64,000 nucleotides of DNA from Candidatus Hydrogenosomobacter endosymbioticus (GCF_021654655.1 NZ_AP025225.1:1-64000), one strand, 5' to 3'. Shown: positions 33,721 through 43,356, numbered from the stretch's first letter. A program made the numbers and translations. The notes: generated by a model from the sequence alone, not told the origin.

Positions 33721-34495
33721 GCATTCGCGTAATTACAATAGCAGAGCTAATAGAGCTAGACACAGCTTTCAGAATATGGAAATCATTTGGGGAACCCATG
33801 CTGTCGCTGCGGCCCTTAGAAATCCTCAGAGAGTTATAGACAGGCTTTGCTATGTTGGAGAGATGGACGAGGCGATACGAGCTCTTGCCGAAAAGAAAAA
33901 TGTGGATTTTTCTGCGGTTACGAAAGATGAAATGCGGGAGCTTCTGAGAGTTGGCGTGAATTCTGTTCACCAGGGAATCGCGGCGGTAGCTCGTCCATTA
34001 CAGCAAATTTCTGTAGGCGATATTTGCAGGCACAGATTTGTCTTGCTTTTAGACCATGTCACAGATCCTCACAATGTAGGCGCCATATGGAGAAATGCTG
34101 CTGCGTTTGGAGTTGGAGCTGTTGTCATGACAAAGCGCCATTCTCCGTCTATTACTGGAGTAATCGCTAAGGCCGCTGCTGGAGCGCTTGATTTTGTCCC
34201 GTATGCATATGTTTCGAATCTTGCAGTTACAATCGAATTATTGAAAAAAAACGATTTTACAATCATAGGGCTGGACGAAAGTGGAAAAACGCCTGTGGAT
34301 AGTTTTTTTGACGCTATGATTGCTCCTCCTGTCGCCCTTATAGTTGGAGGGGAAGGCTCTGGTATGCGCCATCTTACAAAAAAATCGTGTGATTTTCTCG
34401 CATGTATTCGTACAGACCCTGAATTTTCTACATTAAATGTATCATGTGCAGCTGCTGTGGGGATGCATGCTATTTGGCGAAAAATATGTGGATAG
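33710..34495 (+). CDS. rlmB: 23S rRNA 2'-O-methyltransferase RlmB-like (SpoU family)
   Basis: SPOUT-class RNA 2'-O-ribose methyltransferase, 261 residues. It has a substrate-binding N-domain (IWGTHAVAAALRNP near 23-36) and the three SpoU motifs: LLDHVTDPHNVGAIWRNAAAFG near 130, LIVGGEGSGM near 212, and LNVSCAAAVGM near 245. It most likely methylates G2251 of 23S rRNA. The ATG at 33710 lies inside the last codons of xerD, eight bases after GGAG, implying coupling. Confidence 0.92.
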   Translation: MKSKHSRNYNSRANRARHSFQNMEIIWGTHAVAAALRNPQRVIDRLCYVGEMDEAIRALAEKKNVDFSAVTKDEMRELLRVGVNSVHQGIAAVARPLQQISVGDICRHRFVLLLDHVTDPHNVGAIWRNAAAFGVGAVVMTKRHSPSITGVIAKAAAGALDFVPYAYVSNLAVTIELLKKNDFTIIGLDESGKTPVDSFFDAMIAPPVALIVGGEGSGMRHLTKKSCDFLACIRTDPEFSTLNVSCAAAVGMHAIWRKICG

Positions 34496-34569
34496 CCTGT
34501 TATTAATGTTCTTTTTATTGTTTTTTGCTATTATTTATACACTATATGTGTGTGTAGATTTTTAACAAA

Positions 34570-35232
34570 ATGAATGGCGATAGAAAAGTTTTATTAATTG
34601 CGTTTAGTACGACGCTATTAGCTGTGGGAAATATAATTATTAACCAGGAGGCATATGCTTTTTGCACAATATCTAAAATACAAAATAAGACAGTTGTTGC
34701 TGAATGTGACGAGAAAGACGATATAAAACAGTCTATTCAAGAAGTGTTGGATTCTGTGCGTATGGAAAAAAGAAAAACCACAGATATGAACCTGATTTTG
34801 AGAGGTGACCCTTTTAATTTGGTAATTGGAAACAGCTCTATGGAGGTTAAAGCGAAAAATAGAGGCGCTAGTTGGACCGCAAAAACAAGTGATGGCACAG
34901 AATTGTCGTCCGGAGGTGGAGCCTTGGAAAAACCAGAGCTAAAACAACAGAATACAAGCGATGATCGGCAAATAAATTCGATGTATTCTTTAGAAAAACA
35001 AGCAGAAAAAGAAAAAATTAATGCTGAGCGTTCAAGTATAAATAAAATGATGGAGAAAATGGTTTTTCAAAAGCAAGAAGGAAATATTTCTGAAGCAAAA
35101 GTTACGGCAATGGAAGCGCTTGGAAAATGTGCAGAAATTATACGCAGCGGCGATCCGGCACTTACCAGCGGCATCGTTAATCTGGATTCTCAAATACGGT
35201 TGTTTATTCAGGACATAGAGATTGGTAAATGA
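34570..35232 (+). CDS. Secreted coiled-coil protein, unknown
   Basis: 220 residues. A signal peptide ends near residue 29 (A-Y-A before Phe-Cys). Two cysteines occur close to the mature N-terminus (C32 and C48), probably disulfide-bonded. The rest is very hydrophilic, with a Lys/Glu/Gln-rich helical stretch (about 110-200). No family is recognised. Its AT-rich context and lack of conserved neighbours suggest a lineage-specific periplasmic or exported protein. It converges on yebC with a 43-base gap. Confidence 0.7.
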   Translation: MNGDRKVLLIAFSTTLLAVGNIIINQEAYAFCTISKIQNKTVVAECDEKDDIKQSIQEVLDSVRMEKRKTTDMNLILRGDPFNLVIGNSSMEVKAKNRGASWTAKTSDGTELSSGGGALEKPELKQQNTSDDRQINSMYSLEKQAEKEKINAERSSINKMMEKMVFQKQEGNISEAKVTAMEALGKCAEIIRSGDPALTSGIVNLDSQIRLFIQDIEIGK

Positions 35233-35275
35233 GCATATAAGTGTAGCGAGTGATAGGTGCGTTGCACTGAAATCC

Positions 35276-36001
35276 TTATATATCGACATTATGCCATACG
35301 GAGATAACATCTTCGTTATCTTCTAAAAGGTCTATCATGTTTGTGAACGACTTTGCTGCGTCATCGCATTGAAGCGATACAGTTGATGTTGGGCTCCAAA
35401 CAATCTCTGCAAATCTTGGTGTTCCAAATTCTTTTTCCAATGAATTTTTTAGTAAAGAGAACTCCTCAATTTCGCAAAACACCATGACCTCTCCATCTTT
35501 TTCTTCTATTTCTCTTGCTCCTAAATCTATGGCAGAAAGCTGAACTGCTGACAAGTCGCAGCTGTGTTCAGATGAATATACTATCAGCCCTAGGTGTTCA
35601 AACATAAAAGAAACGCTGTTTTGCTCTGTGAGGCAGCCTCCATTTTTATTGACTATTGTGCGCACCTCGCATGCTGTACGATTTCTGTTGTCAGTCGAGG
35701 CTTCTATTATTATTGCGCTTCCGTCTTGATGTTTAGCTTCATAGCGCACATCTTCATATGAATTTTCCGCTCCATCTCCGCATGCGCGTTTTATAGCTCT
35801 TTCTATGGTGTCTTTTGGGACGTTTGATTGGCGAGCAGAGGCTAATGCTGTTCGAAGCTTCGCGTTTGATTCTGGGACAGATCCTCCTTCTTTTATAGCT
35901 GTATGAATGTCTTTTATGATTTTGGTAAATTGCTTGCCCCTTTTTATGTCTTGGGCTCCCTTCCTGTGCATTATATTTTTAAACTGAGAATGTCCAGCCA
36001 C
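35276..36001 (-). CDS. yebC: YebC/PmpR family regulator
   Basis: 241 residues beginning at GTG 36001, which gives the family N-terminus AGHSQFKNIMHRKGAQD and lies six bases after GGAG. IKEGG...N-x-x-L-R-x-A-x-x-x-A-R-x-x-N-V-P-K-D-T-I-E-R-A-I and the later acidic G-x-E-x-Y-E-D-V-R-Y-E segment are typical. YebC proteins were described as transcription factors; recent work links some members to relief of ribosome stalling. The gene follows fabK after 29 bases and is probably co-transcribed with it. Confidence 0.93.
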   Translation of the reverse strand: MAGHSQFKNIMHRKGAQDIKRGKQFTKIIKDIHTAIKEGGSVPESNAKLRTALASARQSNVPKDTIERAIKRACGDGAENSYEDVRYEAKHQDGSAIIIEASTDNRNRTACEVRTIVNKNGGCLTEQNSVSFMFEHLGLIVYSSEHSCDLSAVQLSAIDLGAREIEEKDGEVMVFCEIEEFSLLKNSLEKEFGTPRFAEIVWSPTSTVSLQCDDAAKSFTNMIDLLEDNEDVISVWHNVDI

Positions 36002-36030
36002 TTTGTTCTCCACTCGTCTGGTTATCTAAT

Positions 36031-37122
36031 CTATGCAACGTCCGAATCCGCAAGGCAAGAGTATAAAGAGCCTCTCTTTAAAATATTCTCTGTCATCTCG
36101 CGGATAAGAGATTGTATGACGTTTTCGCAAGTGTCTATGGATTTTACCATCCCTACGCTTTGGCCAGCCATGACAGATCCCGTTGTGACGCACCCCTCAA
36201 TCGCTGCTTTTCTAAGAGAGCCGGCCCAAAAGCGCTCTATCTCTAGCTGCGCGCTCTCCTTAGAAATTTCTCCAGAGTCGAACAAGGCAATAACTCTCTT
36301 TTGCATTTCTATAAATTCGCGCATTCCATCATTTTCAAGCGCTCGCACAGGGGCGACAGTGAACCTGTTATCGAGCTGAACAGACACTATGGCGTCGCGT
36401 GAATTGGCTCGTATAAAGGCGTTTTTAAAATTTTCGTGCGCTATTGATTCAGCTGTGCATACAAACCGTGTGCCCAACTGGCATCCGCTCGCTCCCATTT
36501 CTATGTAGGACAAAATTGTTGATCCGCTTCCTATTCCGCCAGCTATGAAAATTGGTACTTCAGAAATGAGAGTCGGTAGGATTTCTTGAACCAGCACGCT
36601 TGTTGAGACAGAGTTTATATGGCCTCCAGCCTCGCTTCCCTCTATTACAAGAGCGTCAACTCCAGAGCGAACGAGCCTTTTTCCTATAAGTGGAGACGTC
36701 GCAAAGCACACAACAGCAACGCCTGCTTTATGAAGCGCGTCTATAGAAGCTTTTTGTGCCAGCCCTCCGCCAAAGAAAACGCATCTAACTTTTTCTTCGC
36801 AGCAAACAGCTATTAATTCGTTGATATTTGGGTGAAACGCTATGACATTAACGCCGAATGGAAATATTGTCTTTTTCTTAGTCTTTTGAATCTCTTCTTT
36901 AAGCATGTCTGGAGAGAGAGAGCCTCCGGCAATTACTCCAAATCCGCCAGCATTAGATATTGCAGATACAAGATTATGTTCAGAGATCCACGCCATAGCT
37001 CCGCCGAGGATAGCATAGCGGCTTCCTAAAAAGTCTGTGCCGCGCTTCCACATGCTGGATATAAGCGAAAGCGCATTGTCTTTAATATGATCTCGGAGGC
37101 CGCTATTTAAATACTCGGACAT
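36031..37122 (-). CDS. fabK: FabK-like enoyl-ACP reductase II / nitronate monooxygenase family
   Basis: FMN-dependent TIM-barrel flavoprotein of 363 residues, start ATG 37122 with GGAGG upstream. The sequence follows FabK closely in order: LGGAMAW near 39, SNAGGFGVIAGG near 58, FPFGVN near 87, EGSEAGGHINS near 165, GGIGSG near 196, QLGTRFV near 215 and GSVMAGQSVGM near 325. FabK performs the last reduction step in bacterial fatty acid elongation with NAD(P)H. Many 2-nitropropane dioxygenase family proteins share the fold, but the C-terminal A-G-x-L-x-K-A...G-S-V-M-A-G-Q stretch favours FabK. It probably substitutes for or complements FabI. Confidence 0.8.
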   Translation of the reverse strand: MSEYLNSGLRDHIKDNALSLISSMWKRGTDFLGSRYAILGGAMAWISEHNLVSAISNAGGFGVIAGGSLSPDMLKEEIQKTKKKTIFPFGVNVIAFHPNINELIAVCCEEKVRCVFFGGGLAQKASIDALHKAGVAVVCFATSPLIGKRLVRSGVDALVIEGSEAGGHINSVSTSVLVQEILPTLISEVPIFIAGGIGSGSTILSYIEMGASGCQLGTRFVCTAESIAHENFKNAFIRANSRDAIVSVQLDNRFTVAPVRALENDGMREFIEMQKRVIALFDSGEISKESAQLEIERFWAGSLRKAAIEGCVTTGSVMAGQSVGMVKSIDTCENVIQSLIREMTENILKRGSLYSCLADSDVA

Positions 37123-37258
37123 AACCAACACCTCCACATCGACGAAACCCGCTAAGCGCTAGGGTAAATGATATCAGAATTAAGCGCGTAGTTCAATTTT
37201 GCTGTGTTGGACTCGTTATGTGTGCGCGCTTTTTTGTTGTGGAGCGATGAGCTGTGTA

Positions 37259-38059
37259 TTAGTGTTGATCAATTGCTTGAGGTTGTTTCAGTTGTTGTCT
37301 GGGAGCAGTTTTTTGTAGAACTCGTTCAATTGCTTGATTTACTTGTTTGGTATACCTTGGATTAGCTTTCATTATACTGGCATTGTGTATTAATTCTTTT
37401 AAACTGAGTCGCTGCGGATTTGCCATAGGAGCTTCTATTATCATGCTGGATTCGGACTTTTGCGCATTACTTTCTATTTCTGGGCCACGTAAATAATCGG
37501 GTCCATTTAATTGCGCGAGGTTTAGCGGTGGAACTTTTACCTTTGTAGGGTGGCTTGATTTTATAGGATTCTTCACCTCTATTAGCATTGATTCAGGCTC
37601 AGGCATTTGTTCAGTAAGCTTTTTTAGGATTTCTGGAGTAAGCTCTCCCTTTTTTGATAGTATTTCCATAGACCCCTTGCTTATCTTTAAGCGGCTTCTT
37701 TCTTTTCGCATTTTTTGTTCTTCCTGGGATTTTTTATTTTCCTTTTCATTAAGCATTCTCATAGCATCTGCATACAAAACGTTTCCTATTTTTTTCTCAT
37801 CAATTCCTTGTAGTATAAGTTCTTGGTTGCGGCGCGCTCTAGCGAAGCTGGCCAGTTTTTGTGATTTTGCTGAAGGTTTAAATTTTGCCTTTAACTCATC
37901 ATTGTTTGAGAAGTTGCCGAATTCAGAGTAATTGGAGGCAGGACTCTTGAATCTTTCTGATTTAGAAAAAGTGTATGCTCCGGCGGCGAAAATACTTGAT
38001 GTGGAAAATATTCCAGATATTGCTAGCGAAGGAATAATTATTGAAATAATTTTGTTCAT
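37259..38059 (-). CDS. Secreted low-complexity protein, unknown
   Basis: 266 residues from ATG 38059. A signal peptide is followed by cleavage near residue 25 (F-A-A before G-A-Y). The mature protein is basic, rich in Lys, Glu, Pro, Ser and Gln, with a charged helical segment (about 60-140) and a proline-rich stretch with short repeats of P-x-x-S-x-P. The end reads as a Gln/Pro-rich tail. No family is recognised. It lies next to another secreted orphan on the same strand (38222-39151). Confidence 0.65.
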   Translation of the reverse strand: MNKIISIIIPSLAISGIFSTSSIFAAGAYTFSKSERFKSPASNYSEFGNFSNNDELKAKFKPSAKSQKLASFARARRNQELILQGIDEKKIGNVLYADAMRMLNEKENKKSQEEQKMRKERSRLKISKGSMEILSKKGELTPEILKKLTEQMPEPESMLIEVKNPIKSSHPTKVKVPPLNLAQLNGPDYLRGPEIESNAQKSESSMIIEAPMANPQRLSLKELIHNASIMKANPRYTKQVNQAIERVLQKTAPRQQLKQPQAIDQH

Positions 38060-38221
38060 GGCATTTATATTACATTGTTTATTTTTTAATAATATAATAT
38101 AAATGCGCTTTTTGCAATTGAGGCTAGTGGCAATTCTTTGAAAATAAAGAAATGATTTTTTGATTTTATTAAAATAGCGAAGCATGAGTGTTTGTTTTTA
38201 TATCAATAGGCTTCTAAATTT

Positions 38222-39151
38222 TTATTGTTTTTTTACTATTTCTTTTATTTTTTCGAAGGTGCCTATAATTGTTTCAAGAGACTGAATGACATACTCCATC
38301 TGCTCTTTTTGATTTTGTATAGAATTAATCGCGTCTTTGTCATAAAGTTTGCTTAAGTATGGATTTGTTGTATTGCGTAGCATGGATATCATTTTATCAG
38401 CGTTCCATATGAAATTATCCATTTCTTCTAGATTTAGTTCGGCGCCCCTTCCTTGCTCTGCTAGAGAGAGCTTTCTTTTTGATTCTGCAAGCGCTTTTGG
38501 CATTTCCATGAAAAGGGTATTTATCATAAAGGGCTTTGAATTTTTTTGTAAAAGATAATGATTTTTTTGATTTATGGCAGTAGCACCATTTTGTGTGGGT
38601 TTTCCTATTTCTTTTTTTATTTTGCGATATAGCTCCTTTATTTCTGCGTTTTTCGTTAGATGCACTATATCATGGTATGGTTGATTAGATTGTTGAAATT
38701 CCCAAATTTTCATATTCTTTTTTACGTCTTGTAGAATTTTTTCTTTGAGTTCTGGCTGTGCTGATTTCGCTGCATTTAGGGCGCCTGTGAAGAATTCTAG
38801 CGCTTTTTCTGAAAAGAAATTTAATTCATTAAAATAAGCTTGTTTTAAAGGGTCTTTTTCTAGACTTTCCTTTATTTTTTCTAAACTTGACTCGTTGTTT
38901 TGCGAAACGGGACCTTCTTTAATTTCCATTTTTTCTTTATTGCTGCGCAGTTCTTCCAGAGCTGTTTGTAGCAATTTTTTTCTTGCAGCGTTAGCTTCTT
39001 CTTTTATTATAGGTCTTTCTATAGCGGGATCAGGCTCAGTTGTTGATATTGGAAATTCCTCTTTATATTCTTCTTCTTGTTTTTCTTGCCCTGCGAAAAG
39101 ATTAGATGATGTCATTGCAGCAATCAGCAATAGAAAAGATTTTTGTAGCAT
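38222..39151 (-). CDS. Secreted helical protein, unknown
   Basis: 309 residues. A signal peptide (cleavage near residue 20, F-A-G before Gln) is followed by an almost entirely alpha-helical, Glu/Lys-rich mature protein with no cysteine. Predicted coiled-coil stretches lie near 40-110 and at the C-terminus. It is the upstream member of a pair of secreted orphans with the gene at 37259; the 162 bases between them include AT-rich sequence that could hold a separate promoter. No family recognised; an effector or periplasmic structural role would be a guess. Confidence 0.68.
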   Translation of the reverse strand: MLQKSFLLLIAAMTSSNLFAGQEKQEEEYKEEFPISTTEPDPAIERPIIKEEANAARKKLLQTALEELRSNKEKMEIKEGPVSQNNESSLEKIKESLEKDPLKQAYFNELNFFSEKALEFFTGALNAAKSAQPELKEKILQDVKKNMKIWEFQQSNQPYHDIVHLTKNAEIKELYRKIKKEIGKPTQNGATAINQKNHYLLQKNSKPFMINTLFMEMPKALAESKRKLSLAEQGRGAELNLEEMDNFIWNADKMISMLRNTTNPYLSKLYDKDAINSIQNQKEQMEYVIQSLETIIGTFEKIKEIVKKQ

Positions 39152-39348
39152 TTTTACATTTTTGTTAATATTATTTTCTTATATTATAAGATTTTTTATT
39201 TATTTTTATGTTAATTTGATTTGTGGGATTTTTATTTATAAATTCGACTGCTTCTTGGTGGCTTCTTATCTCGAAGACTATGTATTTTGTTTGCTAAATG
39301 TGATACCGTTACCGTGTGTGCGTGTTTCATAGTTGAGAGAGGTGATTG

Positions 39349-39822
39349 ATGGCTCGTAGGCGTGCGGCAAAAAAGCGTCCAGACCAACCGGATGCCAGGT
39401 TTTTAGACCATGTTTTTGGCAAGTTTATAAATGTGCTGATGGAGGAAGGGAAGAAGTCTGTCGCGGAGTCTATTTTTTACAGGGCGTTGGAATATATAGA
39501 AGAAAAAAACGCTGGCGCAGATGCGAAACAGATGTTTCATGATGCGATTGCGAATGTGAAGCCGTCTTTTGAAGTTCGTTCACGTAGGGTTGGCGGCGCT
39601 ACATATCAGGTGCCTATTCCTGTTTCTCCTTTTAGGTCTCGTTCGCTTAGTATAAGGTGGTTGATTCAAGCTGCGAGGGAGAGATCGGAGCGGTCTATGG
39701 AGCGAAGGCTTGCTCTTGAAATTATGGATGCTGAGAAAAAGACTGGTGCCGCGATAAGGAAAAGAGAAAATACTCACAAAATGGCTGAAGCTAATAAAGC
39801 TTTTTCCCATTTTCGGTGGTAG
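39349..39822 (+). CDS. rpsG: 30S ribosomal protein S7
   Basis: 157 residues from ATG 39349, preceded by [19 protein letters not shown]...D-x-R-F...V-x-K-F-I-N-x-L-M-E-E-G-K-K, the [14 protein letters not shown] block near 78 and the C-terminal F-S-H-F-R-W are diagnostic. It binds 16S rRNA and starts assembly of the 30S head. Normally rpsG sits between rpsL and fusA in the str operon; here it is flanked by secreted orphans and glmU, so that operon has been broken. Confidence 0.98.
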   Translation: MARRRAAKKRPDQPDARFLDHVFGKFINVLMEEGKKSVAESIFYRALEYIEEKNAGADAKQMFHDAIANVKPSFEVRSRRVGGATYQVPIPVSPFRSRSLSIRWLIQAARERSERSMERRLALEIMDAEKKTGAAIRKRENTHKMAEANKAFSHFRW

Positions 39823-40071
39823 CATAGCTCTTCGTGTCGTGTTTTGCTTGTTTTTACGGGCATGCCGTAATGTGACTGTTTGACGCTTTGTGGTGTGTTG
39901 GACGGCTGTTTTTTGTGGAATGGACTGTTTCTTAGTGGGGGCAGAGGTTTGTTCTTTGGGTTTGTGCTGTGTTTATTGTGTTGGTTCGGATGAACTGAGC
40001 GCTGGCTTGCGGCAAGATAGAGTGCCGGTCGCTCTTATGCTTTGCGCGTTAAAGCTGTCTGATAGGTTAGA

Positions 40072-41502
40072 TTACTTTTTTCTTGATAGATGCTTGCTGG
40101 AGGTTTTTAGAGGTACCACTTTTTGCTCTGGGCGGGATAATGACAGGCTTTTGCTTGGTACGTTTTTTGTGATAACGCTTCCAGCCCCGATAATTGACGT
40201 TTCTCCGACTTCAATTGGCGCTATGAGAGACGAGTTGCAGCCTATGAAAGCGTTATTTCCTATTACTGTTTTGTGTTTTGAGTGGCCGTCGTAATTTGCC
40301 GTTACAACTCCAGCTCCGATATTTACATTGCTTCCTATGCATGAATCGCCTATGTAGCTTAGGTGTTTTACTTTTGAACGAGGGCCAACAGAAGACCTCT
40401 TTATTTCTACGAAACTTCCCGCAGTGCTTCTGTTGTGCAAAACCGTGTTTCCGCTTATTAGTGCGAACGGTCCTATGGAGCAGTGTTCGCCGATAGTCGC
40501 GTTACATATGTATGAAAATGGTAATATTTCGGCTCCTTCGTGTATGTGCACTCCCGGCCCTATACACACATTGGAATGTATTGTCACATCTCGCTCTACT
40601 ACTGTGTCGTAGGACAGAAATATCGTGTCTTTTCCATATAAAGTAGCGCATCTCTGCAAAGCTTTTTCCCGAAACCTTTTTTGCAGAATATCGTGCGCAT
40701 GGGATAGTTCGGCTCGAGTGTTAATTCCGCATAATTCGTTTGCCGGAGCTTCAACTGATATAACGGAGTAACTATTGTCGGTTGCTAATCGAACGATGTC
40801 TGTTAAATAATATTCTCCGGACAAATCATTTTTTTTGAGCAAAGGACAAAGCTTCTCTGCAACATTGATATCTATTAGCAAAATTCCTGAATTGCAAAGA
40901 GGTATTAGCTTTTCTTCAGAAGAGGCATTTTTGCATTCCACTATTTCTGTTACTTTTCCATTTTTCTCTTTTATGCGCCCATACCCCGATGGGTTTTCTG
41001 GATACATCGCCAGTATCACTATCGCGGCCTCTGGGTTTTTTTTCTTTGCTTCGAACAAAAGCTGAATACTTTCGGTTGTTATTAATGGAGCGTCTCCATA
41101 TAAAACCAACGCCATCTCGCTGGAGGTTCTTTTTTTCTCGATAAAAAGAGAGCTTGACGCGTTGTTTGCTAGAGCTCGCTGTTCTGCGTCAATGGTGACG
41201 GGCCCGGTGCAGAGGGACCCTTGTTGGCCTAATAGTCTAAAAAGGGCAGATCGAAAAGCATCTCCAGTTCCCAGCGCATCTTTTTGTCGAACGCATACTG
41301 TATCCGCTATTTCTGGAGAATCTTTGGAAATAACTGAAATTATGCTGTTGTAATCGTATGCAAAAAACCTAGCAACGTCTAGAACATAGTTAACGACTGG
41401 TTGCCCACATAAATCATGGAAAATTTTGCTTGTACTTGAATTAAATCTCGAAGAGCGCCCGGCAGCTAAAATAAACACAGCTGATTTATTGTTACTCAAC
41501 AC
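40072..41502 (-). CDS. glmU: Bifunctional GlmU (GlcNAc-1-P uridyltransferase / GlcN-1-P acetyltransferase)
   Basis: 476 residues. The N-terminal pyrophosphorylase domain opens with ILAAGRSSRF (the usual L-A-A-G-x-G-T-R-M, here divergent) and carries QKDALGTGDA and LYGDAPL. The C-terminal left-handed beta-helix, with hexapeptide repeats from about residue 260, holds the acetyltransferase site (TANYDGHSKHKTVIGNNAFIGCNS near 410). It makes UDP-GlcNAc for peptidoglycan and lipid A. The C-terminus, ending in a Lys/Arg tail, is complete. It converges on rpsG with a 249-base gap that contains no evident gene. Confidence 0.95.
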   Translation of the reverse strand: MLSNNKSAVFILAAGRSSRFNSSTSKIFHDLCGQPVVNYVLDVARFFAYDYNSIISVISKDSPEIADTVCVRQKDALGTGDAFRSALFRLLGQQGSLCTGPVTIDAEQRALANNASSSLFIEKKRTSSEMALVLYGDAPLITTESIQLLFEAKKKNPEAAIVILAMYPENPSGYGRIKEKNGKVTEIVECKNASSEEKLIPLCNSGILLIDINVAEKLCPLLKKNDLSGEYYLTDIVRLATDNSYSVISVEAPANELCGINTRAELSHAHDILQKRFREKALQRCATLYGKDTIFLSYDTVVERDVTIHSNVCIGPGVHIHEGAEILPFSYICNATIGEHCSIGPFALISGNTVLHNRSTAGSFVEIKRSSVGPRSKVKHLSYIGDSCIGSNVNIGAGVVTANYDGHSKHKTVIGNNAFIGCNSSLIAPIEVGETSIIGAGSVITKNVPSKSLSLSRPEQKVVPLKTSSKHLSRKK

Positions 41503-41608
41503 GAGATAAACCCCCGAAATAATAGACCACCGATAATGAGTGCGCTTTTTAATCTACGAAAATGCCGCAAAAATACAAAATCTTTTCAGTAAAAGCAAAA
41601 AATATACT

Positions 41609-41914
41609 TCATAGACCTGGAATATCTAGCCCTTGAGGCACCTTAAAACCTCCGAAAACTTCTTCCCTTTTCTTTTCTAGTTTTTTATAAGCGTCGTTGT
41701 GCGCCGCAACTATGAGGTCCTCTAGAACCTCCGCGTCTTGGAGGATGCCTGCGTCTATTGAGATCTTCTTCATGGCATGCGTTCCTGATAAAACTATAGT
41801 AACAGCGCCGCCGCCAGAGCAACCAGATACCTCTGATTCTGACATAACTTTTTGGGCCTCGCTCATTTGTTTTTGAAGCTGCTGCGCCTGCTTCATCATT
41901 CTTGAAAAATCCAT
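41609..41914 (-). CDS. YbaB/EbfC nucleoid-associated protein
   Basis: 101 residues; MKQAQQLQKQM near the N-terminus, G-C-S-G-G-G-A-V-T-I, and DAEVLEDLIVAAHNDAYKK are family-typical. YbaB proteins bind DNA as dimers and are usually encoded between dnaX and recR; here the gene is alone, 221 bases after pheS. Its own promoter is visible at 41947-41975. Confidence 0.93.
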   Translation of the reverse strand: MDFSRMMKQAQQLQKQMSEAQKVMSESEVSGCSGGGAVTIVLSGTHAMKKISIDAGILQDAEVLEDLIVAAHNDAYKKLEKKREEVFGGFKVPQGLDIPGL

Positions 41915-41946
41915 GTGTCGTAAATCAAAGCAACCACTAGTTGGGA

Positions 41947-41975
41947 ATTATATATTCAATTCTTGACGCGGTCTA
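41947..41975 (-). promoter_or_regulatory. Probable promoter of ybaB
   Basis: On the minus strand TAGACC (41970-41975), 17-base spacer, then a perfect TATAAT (41947-41952), 32 bases before the ybaB start codon. Spacing and -10 are ideal; the -35 matches 4 of 6. Confidence 0.6.
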
Positions 41976-42135
41976 ATATTTTCTCACTTCTTGTTGTCTT
42001 GAGTGGAGCAATGTTAAAAGAAGCAGCTTGAGAATAACCGATCCATGATGAGCTTTCCACGGAGTAATCCTGTCTCTTATTGCTGCTGGTTCGTATAGAT
42101 CGATGTATCGAGCCGCAAAACTCGACTATATCTGT

Positions 42136-43164
42136 TTAGTGTGCTTTGTCGCTTATTGAAAATCCGTAATACTTTAAAAACCTTTGGTCGTTGCAAAAAA
42201 AATCTCTCAGGTCTCCTATTCCATACTTCACCATTGCTAGCCTCTCTACCCCCATTCCAAAGGCGAATCCAGTTATTTTATCATCCTGTATACCGCAATT
42301 TTTGAATACATCTGGATGAACCATACCGCACCCTAAAAGTTCTAGCCAGTCTCCCTCCATCCCGACTTCTATTTTACCGGAGACTCTTCTGCACGGCACG
42401 TCTACTTCCATAGAAGGCTCTGTAAAAGGAAAAAAACTTGCTCTGAAACGAAGCTTCATAGTTCGATCGAAAAATCTTCTGCAAAACTCTTCTAAACACC
42501 ATTTTAAGTGCGCCATAGTCACTCCATAGCCAACGGCCAGTCCTTCTATCTGGTGAAACATTGGAGAATGTGTGTTGTCGTAGTCCGGTCTATATACTCG
42601 TCCAGGAGCTATTATACGAAGCGGAACCCCGAGCTTTTGCATTGACCGTATTTGGACAGACGATGTTTGGGTGCGCAAAAGCGCTCCACTGTCGAAATAA
42701 AATGTATCTTGATCCGACCGTGAAGGGTGATGATGAGGTACGCACAAAGCGTCAAAGTTGTAGAAGCTTGTCTCTATTTCAGGCCCGTCTTGGACAGAAA
42801 ACCCAAAAGATGAAAATATCTCTGTTACTTCTTCGATGACGTGCGTTATAGGGTGCTCTCTTCCTTCGTTGCTTTGTTTATATGGAGCTGTCATGTCAAT
42901 AGTTTCCGATAGCAACGCTCGGTTTAAAGCTTCTTCTTCCAGCGTTCTCTTTTTTTGTGCTATCGCATCCAGGACGGCGGTCTTGACTTTGTTTAGTTCT
43001 TTTCCTTGCTCTGCCTTATCTTTTCCAGAGAGGAAGCGCAAGGAGTTAATGGCTTCTGTTATGCTTCCGTCTTTTCCAAACATGCTGAGGCGAGCTTTTT
43101 CTAAGTCCTCTAAAGAGGATGCGTTCTCCAGGATATACATAATCGAACCAAGATCAAACTTCAT
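42136..43164 (-). CDS. pheS: Phenylalanyl-tRNA synthetase alpha subunit
   Basis: Class II synthetase subunit, about 342 residues from ATG 43164. The N-terminal coiled coil (first 85 residues) is followed by the catalytic core with HPITHVIEEVTEIFSSFGF, the DTFYF block, TQTSSVQIR, GRVYRPDYDNTHSPMFHQIEG (motif 2 region) and GMGVERLAMVKYG (motif 3). pheT, whose product is needed for the active heterotetramer, normally follows directly, but the next gene is ybaB, so pheS and pheT are separated. Its cognate tRNA-Phe is at 20294. Confidence 0.96.
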   Translation of the reverse strand: MKFDLGSIMYILENASSLEDLEKARLSMFGKDGSITEAINSLRFLSGKDKAEQGKELNKVKTAVLDAIAQKKRTLEEEALNRALLSETIDMTAPYKQSNEGREHPITHVIEEVTEIFSSFGFSVQDGPEIETSFYNFDALCVPHHHPSRSDQDTFYFDSGALLRTQTSSVQIRSMQKLGVPLRIIAPGRVYRPDYDNTHSPMFHQIEGLAVGYGVTMAHLKWCLEEFCRRFFDRTMKLRFRASFFPFTEPSMEVDVPCRRVSGKIEVGMEGDWLELLGCGMVHPDVFKNCGIQDDKITGFAFGMGVERLAMVKYGIGDLRDFFCNDQRFLKYYGFSISDKAH

Positions 43165-43356
43165 GCTGCATGCCAACTGTTTCTATATCGACCTAGTATA
43201 AGAATTTATTGCAGAAAAAACTATATTGCTCAGTAGTTCTTCGCTTATAGACATTTTTGTGCTTTGAGAGCGCGAAAAAACGCATTCTCAGTGTTGAATT
43301 TTTTCAGCAACTTTCCTACAATCTGCTAATCGTTTTTGTGTGCAGTGTACGCGTCT

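Noticed and set aside
39890-40294. Open frame on the plus strand after rpsG, overlapping the end of glmU
   Set aside because: No ribosome-binding site, biased Cys/Leu/Val composition expected from G/T-rich noncoding sequence, and most of it lies antisense to glmU.
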